Below are positions 42,102-50,930 of a DNA stretch of 64,000 nucleotides, in pieces; position 1 is the first letter of the stretch; each line of letters starts with the position of its first letter. The stretch comes from SHWC01 sp050173345 (GTDB lineage: Bacteria > Pseudomonadota > Alphaproteobacteria > UBA828): positions 1 to 64,000 of the forward strand of contig JBFXKW010000012.1 of assembly GCA_050173345.1 (NCBI GenBank), written 5' to 3'. Both the position numbers and the translations under genes were made by a program. The notes beneath the pieces are model-generated. The model saw only the letters and a program-made list of their open reading frames with translations. It was not told the origin of the DNA and did not search any database.

Positions 42102-42316
42102 GCGCGTTCCCGTTCCGCCGCTGGCTCGGCATTGCGCTCGGCGTACTGCACCTGCCGCCGGATGCGTTCTGGGCTGCGACGCCGCACGAGATCGCGGCCG
42201 CGGTCGAGATGGTGACCGAGATCAGGGCGGGTTCGGGCGCGCGGCCGGCGCGACGGCTGGACGAGGGCAACATCGCCGAGCTCGAGGCCATGCTGGCGGC
42301 GGCCGGGCGGCACTGA
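42071..42316 (+). CDS. Tail assembly chaperone C-terminal domain (rcc01693/TAC type), probably made by frameshift
   Basis: About 72 residues starting LSAFPFRRWLGIALGVLHL, with PPDAFWAATPHEIAAAVEM, a close match to the small phage tail assembly chaperone family that follows gp10 in GTA-like clusters. No canonical start codon is available; only a CTG at 42098 overlaps the gp10 stop. The most economical reading is a gp10 fusion made by -1 frameshifting at 42065-42071. Initiation at CTG or a sequencing error in the A-run are alternatives. Confidence 0.7.
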   Translation, partial: RGRGGGGDGLSAFPFRRWLGIALGVLHLPPDAFWAATPHEIAAAVEMVTEIRAGSGARPARRLDEGNIAELEAMLAAAGRH

Positions 42317-42340
42317 CGGGATCGGCGAGCCCGCTACCGC

Positions 42341-42369
42341 TTGACGACGGAAATCGACCCCCGTATCGT
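42341..42369 (+). promoter_or_regulatory. Sigma-70-type promoter candidate before the secreted repeat proteins
   Basis: TTGACG (42341-42346), 17-bp spacer, TATCGT (42364-42369), followed 39 bp later by the ATG of the first secreted protein. It gives this gene pair its own promoter inside the tail operon, as seen for phage morons. Confidence 0.5.
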
Positions 42370-42407
42370 TCTCTAAATGTTCTTGAAGCACGAACAGGTT
42401 CGGCACG

Positions 42408-43757
42408 ATGGCTGGTTTGCCGGTCCGATGGATCCGCGGTCTCTGTGTGCTCGGCTGCGCACTCGCCGTGTTCTGCGCGGCCGGCAGGGATGTCGCGGCG
42501 GCCGACGACGGCGAAGCCAATCGCCTCTTTGTCGGGGCGGTTCTCGCGGTACGCAAGGCCGATGCCTTGCCGATCCGGAGCAGCCAGGGTCGGGCGCTGC
42601 TCTATGGAGAGGCCGCACTCAAGCTCAACAAGATCATCGTCGACCATCCCGACAGCGATCTGGCGGTGAAGCTGGTCGCCGGCGAGCCGATCGGCGACAT
42701 CACCCTCTGGGGCGTGGCGCGCAAGGGGCTCCTCGCCGGGGCGGCAATATGCCTGGATAAGCTGAACCCCTACTGTTTGCTCGAAACAGTCGATCCGCTC
42801 GTCAAGGAGCTCGCGGACGCCGGGGCAGCCGATGGGATTCAACGATCGCGCGCCTGGATCTTCGCCAAGCGCGGAGATTTCGACAAAGCGCGACAAGCCG
42901 TCGATTCGATCCGGGCAGGGCTCGTGAGAGCAATGGCTTTGGGCTATCTGGCCGGTTGGAAAGCCGAGTTCGGTGAGCGCCAGAAAGCCTTGGACGTCTT
43001 GGAGGAGGCGAAGATACTTGTTCACGGCACGTCTGGCGGTCTGGACCGGATCGATGCCCTGTCTGAGATGGCCTGGGCTTATGCCAAGCTTGGCGAAATG
43101 GGGCAGGCGCGGGCGCTTTGGCGAGAGGCGGATTCGGTCTGGCAAGGCTTGACGAACAAATACGATCGGGTGGTGGGGAAGAGCGAACTCGCCTACGACA
43201 AGCTCGACGTGGATGCGGTCGCCGAGGCGGAGCCGGACCTCGAATGGCTGGACAGCCAGCTCACGGACGCAGGCAAGATTTCGGCGTATCGGGCACAGAC
43301 GTTCGATGTTCGCGACATGATCGATCACTCCTTCATGGCCGCGCGAGCCGAAGTCGCCGCATCGTTCTCATACGCAATAGCAGGTCGGGAGGCCGATGCC
43401 GCTCGATCGCTTTCGACGATCGAGCAGTTCCTGGGGTCTTCCGGGCATCTCCAAGCGGACACATGGTTGTTGGCGAACCTTGCCGATGCGCAAGCCAGGC
43501 TTGGCCGGTTTGACGACGCCCTCGCGACGGCACGAGCGATCTCAGCCGATGAACACAGGGCCTATGCATTACTGTGGATCGCGGCATCACGGCTTGATGC
43601 GAAAGAGCCGAAAGCCGCTCGGGAAATTCTGTTCGACGCCCTCGGCGCGGCCGAGGGGCTGGATTCGCGAGACCGCTTGGCCAGCTTTATCGTGGATGTA
43701 GCTGTAGACTTGGCTGAGTCGGCTTCGGCCGGCGCACCGCGAACCGATGAGGATTGA
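42408..43757 (+). CDS. Secreted helical-repeat (TPR-like) protein, paralogue 1
   Basis: A 449-residue protein with an N-terminal signal peptide (hydrophobic residues about 8-32, ending near DVAAADD). The body is a series of helix pairs of TPR/SEL1 style, for example IDALSEMAWAYAKLGEMGQA followed by RALWREADSVW, and later LANLADAQARLGRFDDALAT. No enzymatic motif is seen. It is not a known tail protein. Its codon and base usage is looser than flanking tail genes. Its central and C-terminal repeats match the next gene, so the two are paralogues. Confidence 0.75.
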   Translation: MAGLPVRWIRGLCVLGCALAVFCAAGRDVAAADDGEANRLFVGAVLAVRKADALPIRSSQGRALLYGEAALKLNKIIVDHPDSDLAVKLVAGEPIGDITLWGVARKGLLAGAAICLDKLNPYCLLETVDPLVKELADAGAADGIQRSRAWIFAKRGDFDKARQAVDSIRAGLVRAMALGYLAGWKAEFGERQKALDVLEEAKILVHGTSGGLDRIDALSEMAWAYAKLGEMGQARALWREADSVWQGLTNKYDRVVGKSELAYDKLDVDAVAEAEPDLEWLDSQLTDAGKISAYRAQTFDVRDMIDHSFMAARAEVAASFSYAIAGREADAARSLSTIEQFLGSSGHLQADTWLLANLADAQARLGRFDDALATARAISADEHRAYALLWIAASRLDAKEPKAAREILFDALGAAEGLDSRDRLASFIVDVAVDLAESASAGAPRTDED

Positions 43758-43872
43758 ACGGCCGGGTTGGAAGCGCCGAACCGATTCGTCGAAGGTGGAA
43801 CGAGGGAGATTAAGGGAGAACCAGAGTGCATTCGGGGAGGCGGTTTCTCTGAATGCCTCTGCCCTATTGATC

Positions 43873-45027
43873 ATGTCGATGAGGCTGCGATCTCTGCGCG
43901 CGTGTCGCATGGGCGCTGCTGCTCTCGTTTTGGCCGCGCTCGCTGCCGGCTGGGCAGTCATCGCGGCGGCGGGTGAATCGACCAGCGACTCCGCGGGATG
44001 GGCGGCTGAGCGCGAGAGGCTTCTGGCGCGCGTCGAGCGCTGTCTCGGCGAGCGTGACCCGGCGTGCCTGCTGCGGCAGGCCAAGGCAGCGGCCCTCTGG
44101 GTCGAAGACCGCCAGGCCATCGAATGGCTGAGCAGCTTGCGCGCGGATATCCATGCCGGGCTCGGGCATCTCGACCTTGCGCGCGAAACGGCCTGGTCCA
44201 TCGAGGATGGCGATTTGCGCGTCGAGACGCTTGCGACGATTGCGGGGCAAGCGGCGGCATATGGCGACCGGCAAGGGGCGGCAGATCTGCTTAGCGAGGC
44301 CGAGGCGGAGCTTCGAGATGGCGCGCAGGATTTCGGTCGCATCGATGCACGCGCCTCCATCGGCTGGGCCCACGCCAAGCTTGGCGACATGAAGCGGGCC
44401 GAGGCCCGCTGGCGGGAGGCGGAAGACCTTTGGAACGAGCTCGGCGCGCCGCCGGAACAGGCCCGCGCGCTCTATGCGCTCGCCTGGTGCAAGATCAATG
44501 CCGGTGCCGTCGCCGATGCGCGACCGGCCATCGAATGGCTCGATCAGCAGGTCGCTTGGTCGTGGCCCGAGTCGGAGGGACCGCCATACCGCTTCTCCAT
44601 GAGCATCACCTTCGATTCCGAGGGACGCTCGCATGCGATTCAGCTTCCGATCGGCGAGCCGATTGCGCGGGCTTTCGCGGCCGTGCTCTTCGCCCAGGCG
44701 GGGATGACCGACGAAGCCATGGAGGCCGTGAAAAGCATCGAGGAGCTCGCGGCATACTGGGATGAATTGGGCAGCGACGACGATTTCCCCATCGAGGTGG
44801 TTCGTGCCCAGGCGGCCCTGCGTCGGTTTGTCGATGCCTCGAATACGGCGCGGGCCATCTATACCGGATATGGCCGTGCCCTCGCCTTCTGCGTCATCGC
44901 GCACGAGCAAGGGCTACTGGCAGAAGAGAACACGGCCAGCCTCCAGCAGTCTCTCGAATATCTCCGGGAGCTCGGCCCCTCCGAAACGGCCAGAATCGCG
45001 ATCTGTATGGCCGGCGCCATTCAGTAG
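43873..45027 (+). CDS. Secreted helical-repeat (TPR-like) protein, paralogue 2
   Basis: A 384-residue protein from the ATG at 43873, which places a clear signal peptide at the start (MGAAALVLAALAAGWAVIAAA). The mature part has helical repeats like those of its neighbour: IDARASIGWAHAKLGDMKRA then EARWREAEDLW, and the shared AIEWLDQQV (EWLDSQL in paralogue 1). An upstream in-frame start at 43747 would hide the signal. Function unknown. It is exported, so periplasmic or surface action is inferred. Confidence 0.73.
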   Translation: MSMRLRSLRACRMGAAALVLAALAAGWAVIAAAGESTSDSAGWAAERERLLARVERCLGERDPACLLRQAKAAALWVEDRQAIEWLSSLRADIHAGLGHLDLARETAWSIEDGDLRVETLATIAGQAAAYGDRQGAADLLSEAEAELRDGAQDFGRIDARASIGWAHAKLGDMKRAEARWREAEDLWNELGAPPEQARALYALAWCKINAGAVADARPAIEWLDQQVAWSWPESEGPPYRFSMSITFDSEGRSHAIQLPIGEPIARAFAAVLFAQAGMTDEAMEAVKSIEELAAYWDELGSDDDFPIEVVRAQAALRRFVDASNTARAIYTGYGRALAFCVIAHEQGLLAEENTASLQQSLEYLRELGPSETARIAICMAGAIQ

Positions 45028-45169
45028 GCGGATTCGTCGACCAACATCGGTTTCGTAGTCGCGTGGCGCAGTTCTCACGATAGCGCGCCGCGATAGCCAA
45101 TCTCTTCGCGCGGAATGGGAGCTCGCTTCGTGGGAGCCCGAAGCATGTTCCCGCGCGGAGGGACGCGAG

Positions 45170-46576
45170 ATGCAAGGGCGTGAAAAGATGGCGGGATTGT
45201 TGGACGATCTCTTTCGGGCGGTAGTGGCCTTGGCCCAGGCGCTCGGCCACGCGGGCTCGGTAGCGGCGCTGAAACCCCGGTCGCCTTCTCCGGGCAGGTC
45301 TCCCGATATCAAGCCTTTCGATCTTCCGCCCATGGTATCGAGCATTGTCATCAGCCCCGGGCATATCGCTAACCTCCACGGCGATATCGTCTCCATCGAT
45401 GAAATACCGATCGCGGCACCCCCCGACCTGACCGAGGCGTTGGCGAAGGCGCTGGCGGCGAGCTATGGCGACGAGGAAGGGCGCGATGCGTTCGCCGGGA
45501 TCCTCGAGCGGCTGAACGACGGGCTCGCCGGCTGGGGCGAGGCGGTCGACCGGCTGCACGTCGCGATCGTCAACGCTATCGCCGCGACCAGCACGTTCAA
45601 CGACCTGTTCCTCGCCTTCGAGAATGCCAAGGGCGACAAGCTGAAGGAGCTCAACGAGAGCTTCGGCGCGTTCGGCGAGACGATCTCCAAGCTCGACCTG
45701 GAGCAGCTCAAAGCGGTGCGCGAGACCATCGCGGCGCTGCTGAGGGCGGCGATCAATTGGCGCAACTACGAGACGACGCGGCATCCACCGGGCAGTTCGG
45801 GCGCGAGTCAGTCGTTCGACGGCTTCGGCGCGGCGGGTAGCGACCTGCTGCTCGGCGGCACGGGCAGCGACACCATCGATACAGCCGCCGGCGGAACGCC
45901 GGCAGGGCTGCCGCGCGACGCGGCGACCGTGATCGAGGAGCTCAACGCGCTGACCGCCGAGCTCGGCTTCGAGTGGGAAGAGACCTTCGGGCGGATGAAG
46001 GAGGTGCTGCTCGATTTCGCCGAGACCGGCAAGTTCGAATGGCGCGACCTCGCGCGCATCGCGCTCGATGCCATCGAGGACATGATCCTGGGCTGGCTCA
46101 AGCTGCAACAACAGCAGGCGGGCAAGGGCGGGGACTCGCCCTGGTCGTTCCTGCTCGACGCCGCGGGCTCGATCATCGGCGGCCTGTTCGGCGGCGGCAG
46201 CGGCGGCGGGACGGGCATCACCAGCGTCAATGGCAGCGGCGCCGGCTCGGGTGGCCCGGCCGCAGGCCAGTTCCTGAACTTCGCCGAGGGCGGCAGCCCG
46301 CCCGTCGGCGTGCCGTCGATCGTCGGCGAGCAAGGCCCGGAACTGTTCGTGCCGCGCATCGCCGGCGAAATCGTGCCGAACCACGTGCTGGCCGGTGCGG
46401 CAGGCCGCGGCGAGAACGGCCGGCCGGTGGTGATCAATCTTAACGTCTCGCCCGGCGTGCCCGAGGCGGTGCGCCGCGAGGTGGCGGCCCTGATGCCGCA
46501 GATCGCGCAGGCCGCCAAGCTTGGCGTCGCCGCCGACATGGACCGCAACGGCGCGCTGCGGCGAAGGTTTAGCTGA
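45170..46576 (+). CDS. Short tail tape-measure-type protein
   Basis: A 468-residue protein with the C-terminal signature of lambda-type tape measures and their GTA relatives: FAEGGSPPVGVPSIVGEQGPELFVP followed by GEIVPN and a helical tail. Residues about 80-290 are long amphipathic helices; a glycine-rich spacer (GGLFGGGSGGGTG) precedes the signature. It is short for a tape measure, suggesting a short tail. Start at 45170 has GGAGGG upstream; ATG at 45188 is possible. Confidence 0.8.
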   Translation: MQGREKMAGLLDDLFRAVVALAQALGHAGSVAALKPRSPSPGRSPDIKPFDLPPMVSSIVISPGHIANLHGDIVSIDEIPIAAPPDLTEALAKALAASYGDEEGRDAFAGILERLNDGLAGWGEAVDRLHVAIVNAIAATSTFNDLFLAFENAKGDKLKELNESFGAFGETISKLDLEQLKAVRETIAALLRAAINWRNYETTRHPPGSSGASQSFDGFGAAGSDLLLGGTGSDTIDTAAGGTPAGLPRDAATVIEELNALTAELGFEWEETFGRMKEVLLDFAETGKFEWRDLARIALDAIEDMILGWLKLQQQQAGKGGDSPWSFLLDAAGSIIGGLFGGGSGGGTGITSVNGSGAGSGGPAAGQFLNFAEGGSPPVGVPSIVGEQGPELFVPRIAGEIVPNHVLAGAAGRGENGRPVVINLNVSPGVPEAVRREVAALMPQIAQAAKLGVAADMDRNGALRRRFS

Positions 46577-46600
46577 GTCAGAGGACAGGAACCGGGAGTT

Positions 46601-46876
46601 TTTGCTGCGCGCTACCGGCCTTCGGCCTATTTGAGCGCGTTGTTCGTTTGCTGCGCACTATCGGCCTTCGGCCTATTTGAGCGCGTTGTTCGTTTGCTGC
46701 GCACTATCGGCCTTCGGCCTACTTGAGCGCGTTGTTCGTTTGCTGCGCACTATCGGCCTTCGGCCTACTTGAGCGCGTTGTCCCTTTGATGCGCACTATC
46801 GGCCTTCGGCCTACTTGAGTGCGTTGTTCGTTTGCTGCGCGCTACCGGGCTTCGCCCTACTTGAGCGCGCGCTCCG
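46601..46876. repeat. Six tandem 46-bp units, each with a hairpin
   Basis: Units start at 46601, 46647, 46693, 46739, 46785 and 46831, each exactly 46 bp. The consensus opens TTTGCTGCGCACTATCGG and contains the GGCC-TTC-GGCC hairpin core. In the last unit the core is GGGC-TTC-GCCC, so one base pair changed on both sides and pairing is kept. Unit length is not a multiple of three, so it is noncoding. Inverted flanks (CAGAGGACAGG near 46578 and GTCCTCTG near 46876) frame the array. Confidence 0.95.
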
Positions 46877-46924
46877 TCCTCTGTCATCTGAGTCCTGATC
46901 TCTTCCCAACCCAACGAGGCAACC

Positions 46925-47485
46925 ATGCTGGAACACGACATCCGGCCGGGCGTCGGCATGTCCGGCGCGCTCGCGGCCGCGGGCTCGAGCGAGATCGGCG
47001 GGCCGCGCATGAGGAGCGTCTATCGCATCGAGTGCGTCGGCGCGGACGGCGCGCTCAAATGGGTCGAGGAGGCCGAGAACCTGGTGGTCAATGCCGGGCT
47101 CGACGACCTGCTCGACAAGTATTTCAAAGGCTCGGGCTACACGGCCGCGTTCTTCGTCGGCTTGAAGAACACCGGCACGGTCGCGGCTGGCGACACCATG
47201 GCAAGCCATGGCGGCTGGACCGAGAACACGACCTATTCGAACGCGACGCGCCCGGCGCTGACGCTCGGCGCGGTGTCGAGCCAGTCGGTCGACAACGCGG
47301 CGGCCAAGGCGAGCTTCGACATCAACGACTCGACCACCATCTTCGGCGCGTTCGCGACCACCAACTCGACCAAGGGCGGCACCGCCGGCACGCTCTACGG
47401 CGCGGCCAACTTCGCCTCGTCGCGCGCGGTGATCTCGGGCGACACGCTCAACGTCACCGTGACGCTGACCGCGGCCGCGGCCTGA
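46925..47485 (+). CDS. Phage structural (tail-associated) protein of unknown function
   Basis: A 186-residue beta-rich protein. The middle motif ENLVVNAGLDDLLDKYFKG and the later FVGLKNTGTVAAGDTMASHGG resemble virion proteins of many siphophages and podophages, where the gene lies near the tail tip. The ribosome site GAGG and position after the tape measure support a virion role. No enzymatic residue seen. Confidence 0.65.
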   Translation: MLEHDIRPGVGMSGALAAAGSSEIGGPRMRSVYRIECVGADGALKWVEEAENLVVNAGLDDLLDKYFKGSGYTAAFFVGLKNTGTVAAGDTMASHGGWTENTTYSNATRPALTLGAVSSQSVDNAAAKASFDINDSTTIFGAFATTNSTKGGTAGTLYGAANFASSRAVISGDTLNVTVTLTAAAA

Positions 47486-47498
47486 TCAGGAGAGACAC

Positions 47499-47651
47499 AT
47501 GGACCTCACGGGCAAGATCGTCACCTCCCGCCACGACCCGAAGACGGTCGCGAACAAGCACGAGGCCCGGCCTGGCACCGTGACGCGCTCAGGCTTGCGC
47601 ACGGAACGGCCGGCGAAGAAGGGCCAGGGCGTCGAGCGGGTCGAGGCGTGA
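47499..47651 (+). CDS. Small basic protein in the tail operon
   Basis: A 50-residue basic protein, start ATG at 47499 with AGGAGA 6 nt upstream. It begins MDLTGKIVTSRHDPKT. The good ribosome site and the 1-bp overlap (TGATG) with the next small gene argue it is expressed. No family recognised. Confidence 0.55.
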   Translation: MDLTGKIVTSRHDPKTVANKHEARPGTVTRSGLRTERPAKKGQGVERVEA

Positions 47652-47755
47652 TGGCAGGCGAGTCCGAAAGCAAGACGCCGGATCAAGGCGCTCTGACCCG
47701 TGCGCTGGAGGCGCGGGCCAAGCTGCCGCCGCCAGCACAGGCGGTGCGGGGGTAG
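47651..47755 (+). CDS. Very small protein coupled to the preceding gene
   Basis: A 34-residue reading frame starting MAGESESKTPDQGALTRALE. Its ATG shares one base with the previous stop, so translation is probably coupled, and it ends 3 bp before the GTG of the large tail gene. Function unknown; evidence is positional only. Confidence 0.4.
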   Translation: MAGESESKTPDQGALTRALEARAKLPPPAQAVRG

Positions 47756-47758
47756 CCC

Positions 47759-49999
47759 GTGGCCTTTCCCGACATCCGGCTGATCTCGCACGGCGGCTTC
47801 GCCAGCCAGTCGTCGAACGATCTCGGCATCGCAGAGGGGCCGGCCTTCGATCTGGAGCAGGTGGAAGACTGGTGCGGTGCCGTTGTCGCCGTCAAAGGTG
47901 ACGGCTCCAATCCCGTCATCGAGTCGTTCGCGGCCTCGACGCCGGCGGCTGGCACGAGCCATGCGATCACGCTGCCCTCCGGCCTCTCGAACGGCGATCT
48001 GGTCCTGTTCATCCTGTCGTCCGACGGCGGCCCGACGATCACCTGGCCCGCGGGCTACGCCAAGCTCGGGACGGACCTGACCGCGGGTTCGAACCTGGTG
48101 CGGCAGAGCCTCGCTTATCGGTGGTGCGACGGGTCCGAGTCAGGCACGATCAACGTCACGACCAGCGCCAGCGAGCAGGTCACGGCGCACGCCTATCGGA
48201 TCAGCGGGGCGGATACAGGCGCGAACCCTGAGCGCTCAACAGGGGACACCAAGAACAACACCAATCTCGGCGGCACGATGCGATGCGGCGCCGTGCGGCC
48301 GTCGTGGACTGGTTCCACGCTGTTCATCGCGGCCGGCTCGTTGGATGCCAACCCGAGCCTCGCGACCCTTGTCGGGCCTCTGGTCTATACCGATGTAACG
48401 TCGACCCAAAACGGGTTTGTCGCCGCGACGACGGTGAGCGCGCGCCGGACGGTCGACGTCCCGGCGGTCGAGGACATGCTCGAAGTCGTCGGGATCAACG
48501 GCAGCGGCAACCGTACGATCACCGTGCCGATGGGCTGGAACAAGCCCTACGACCAGTTGATCAACGCGCTCCAGGGCCGCGCGGTCCTGATCTGGCGCGA
48601 TCTGCAGAGCGGCGACGGCGAGTCGATCACAGTCTCGTGGAACAACAACGACCAGCTCTCCTATATCGCGCTGGGCATCGTAGATCACGGCGGTGAATTG
48701 GAGGCATCGTCGCTCACCGTACCCGGCGGCACGGTGACCAGCATCGACCCACCTTCGCTTGACCCGTCATGGGGCACGGAGGATACGCTTTGGCTGTCGT
48801 TCGCGACCGCCGAAGGCAACACGGGACTCACTGGGCCATCCGGCCACACGACATGGACGTGGCGTTCCGAGCATACAGCCGCGGGGTGTCGCGTCGGCCT
48901 GTCGTGGCTCAACAACAACGCCGCGAGCGAAGACCCAAGCGCCTGGGGCTTGTCGACGAGCCAGCGGGGTGTCGCCGGCACGATCGCGATCCGGCCGGCG
49001 GCGGCGCCGCAGAGCTATGACGAGGGCATCGTGCTGGATGGCGCATCGGCTGTCGCGGCGGCAGGCGGGCTCGTGTTCGACGGCGCCGTGCAGCTCGGGC
49101 GGCTGGGCGCGCTGAGCGTGGCGTCGGCATGGTGGTTGGCGGGCACGGCCTCGCTTGGTGCGAGCGTGCCGTTCGCTGCGGCTCATGACCTTATGCGCGA
49201 AGGCGCGGCCGAATTCGCGGCCGGCCTCGCGGCGTCGGCCTCGCCCGCGGGCTCGGCCTTCAACCTCACGCTGACCGCGGCGATCGGCACGGGTGTCGCG
49301 GCGGCTGGCGTCATGGCGTTCGACGATACGGTCGGGCTCGGCGCGGCAGGGGATGTCTCGATCGCGGGCGGGCTGCGGCTCGATGACGCGGCGGCGCTCG
49401 GTGCTGCGGCGTTCATGACCGCGGGCGGGGCCGTTCTCGCTTTGCCGTCGATCGCGCTGGAGTTCGAGGCGGAGGCGGCGTCGGACGGAAAGTTCATCGC
49501 CTCGCCCGTGGCATCGTTCGGTGTTTCGGCGGAGGCAGCGACGGCGGCGCGACTCGACGCCCTCGGCGCGCTCGGCCTCGACGCCGAGGCCGGGCTCGTC
49601 GCCGCCGGGCTCCTCGATGCGACAGCGGGTGTGCCGCTGATCGTGGATGCCGGAATCGACAATGCTGGCACGCTTGATCTCTTGGGCGCGGCCGCGCTCG
49701 GCATCGGGACCGGCTTCATCGAAACGGGCGAGCTCGCGGTGGATTTCATCGTGGGTTTCGACGCCACGCTCGCGGCGGCCGCGCTCGGCCAGCTCCCCTC
49801 CGAGATCCCGCCCGAGCCCGGCACCATCGCGCATCTGGATGCGCTGGTCGGCCAGTTACAGGTCTCGCTCGAAAACGTCACCGGCCTGAGCGCCGGCGAT
49901 GCGCGCGCCGGCCGCGTTGATGTGGGCGATGAAGCGGGCGGCGACTGGTCGGCAAGCGATCGCAACGCAACCAGCCTTGAAACGGACGACGAGGCATGA
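47759..49999 (+). CDS. Large phage tail/fibre-associated protein
   Basis: A 746-residue protein starting with GTG at 47759. Residues about 50-420 are beta-sandwich-like (ITLPSGLSNGDLVLFILSS, TITWPAGYAKLGTDL), typical of exposed virion proteins. Residues about 430-680 are Ala/Gly-rich imperfect repeats built on a pattern like A-A-x-G-L-x-F-D, suggesting an elongated fibre. The gene is not recognisable as an enzyme. It belongs to the tail module between tape measure and tail-tip genes. Confidence 0.6.
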   Translation: MAFPDIRLISHGGFASQSSNDLGIAEGPAFDLEQVEDWCGAVVAVKGDGSNPVIESFAASTPAAGTSHAITLPSGLSNGDLVLFILSSDGGPTITWPAGYAKLGTDLTAGSNLVRQSLAYRWCDGSESGTINVTTSASEQVTAHAYRISGADTGANPERSTGDTKNNTNLGGTMRCGAVRPSWTGSTLFIAAGSLDANPSLATLVGPLVYTDVTSTQNGFVAATTVSARRTVDVPAVEDMLEVVGINGSGNRTITVPMGWNKPYDQLINALQGRAVLIWRDLQSGDGESITVSWNNNDQLSYIALGIVDHGGELEASSLTVPGGTVTSIDPPSLDPSWGTEDTLWLSFATAEGNTGLTGPSGHTTWTWRSEHTAAGCRVGLSWLNNNAASEDPSAWGLSTSQRGVAGTIAIRPAAAPQSYDEGIVLDGASAVAAAGGLVFDGAVQLGRLGALSVASAWWLAGTASLGASVPFAAAHDLMREGAAEFAAGLAASASPAGSAFNLTLTAAIGTGVAAAGVMAFDDTVGLGAAGDVSIAGGLRLDDAAALGAAAFMTAGGAVLALPSIALEFEAEAASDGKFIASPVASFGVSAEAATAARLDALGALGLDAEAGLVAAGLLDATAGVPLIVDAGIDNAGTLDLLGAAALGIGTGFIETGELAVDFIVGFDATLAAAALGQLPSEIPPEPGTIAHLDALVGQLQVSLENVTGLSAGDARAGRVDVGDEAGGDWSASDRNATSLETDDEA

Positions 50000-50301
50000 C
50001 CGAACCGAACAGCTACGATCTCGGCGATCTCGTGCGCATCACCGGCACGTTCAAGAACGCGGCGGGCGAGGCGATCGACCCGACGAGCGTGAGCTTCAGG
50101 CTGCGCAGTCCCTCCGGCGCGGTGACGGCCTATGTGTACGGCACCGCCTCGGAGCTCGTGAAGGACTCGACCGGCAACTACCATATCGACGTCGACGCGA
50201 GCGCGAGCGGCACCTGGCGCTATCGCTGGCAATCGACCGGCACCGGCCAGGCTGCCGAGGAAGGCGCGTTCGTGGTCGAACCGAGCGGGCTCGTCTCGTG
50301 A
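49996..50301 (+). CDS. Small Ig-like virion protein
   Basis: A 101-residue protein with an immunoglobulin/carbohydrate-binding-like beta pattern: LGDLVRITGTFKNAAGEAID, then VSFRLRSPSG and ASGTWRYRWQSTG. Such small beta domains are common phage virion add-ons. It overlaps both neighbours by 4 bp, so it is strictly co-translated within the tail operon. Confidence 0.65.
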   Translation: MTEPNSYDLGDLVRITGTFKNAAGEAIDPTSVSFRLRSPSGAVTAYVYGTASELVKDSTGNYHIDVDASASGTWRYRWQSTGTGQAAEEGAFVVEPSGLVS

Positions 50302-50897
50302 GCGCGCTGGTCTTTCCGGCCGCGCCGGCGTTCCGTTCCTCCCGCTTCGGCCTGCGCGCCAACACGCAGAGCTTCGAGAGCCCGCTGACGCGCAGCGTGC
50401 AGACGATCGAGCTGCTTGGCGCGCGCTGGTTCGCGACCTACGAGCTGCCGCCGATGCGGCGCGCGCAGGCGGCGGCCTGGATGGCCTTCCTCGTCGCCTT
50501 GCAGGGCCGCGCCGGGCGCTTCCTTGGGTTCGACCCGGATTGCCGCAGCCCGCGCGGCACGGGCGCCGGCACGCCGTTCGTCAAGGGCGAGGGCCAGACC
50601 GGCGCGAGCCTCTCGACCGACGGCTGGGCGCCGCTCGAGACCGTGCTCAAGGCCGGCGACTATGTCGCGGTCAATGGCGAGCTCAAGATGATGACTGCGG
50701 ACGCGGCGAGTGACGGCGGCGGCAACGCGACGCTCGCCTTCAAACCGTCTCTGCGCGCCGCACCGCCCGACGATGCGCCGCTCACGCTCGACGACGCCTC
50801 GTGCACGATGATGCTGATCGACGACGAGCAGGCCGCCTGGGATGCCGACGCGATCAGCGTGTTCGGGCTGAGCTTCAGCGGGGTAGAGACGTTCTAG
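50298..50897 (+). CDS. Minor tail (distal-tail-like) protein
   Basis: A 199-residue protein starting with GTG at 50298, overlapping the previous stop. The segments QTIELLGARWFATYELPPM and STDGWAPLETVLKAGDYVAVNGELKMM are characteristic of a minor tail protein found before the tail-tip hub gene in many alphaproteobacterial siphophages. It occupies the place of GTA gp12. Role in the tail tip is inferred. Confidence 0.7.
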   Translation: MSALVFPAAPAFRSSRFGLRANTQSFESPLTRSVQTIELLGARWFATYELPPMRRAQAAAWMAFLVALQGRAGRFLGFDPDCRSPRGTGAGTPFVKGEGQTGASLSTDGWAPLETVLKAGDYVAVNGELKMMTADAASDGGGNATLAFKPSLRAAPPDDAPLTLDDASCTMMLIDDEQAAWDADAISVFGLSFSGVETF

Positions 50898-50930
50898 CGA
50901 GAGAACCTCGGAAGGGTTTCGGAGAGGCCG

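Noticed and set aside
46601..46876. CRISPR array
   Set aside because: Units are contiguous 46-bp tandem repeats without unique spacers, and no cas genes are near.
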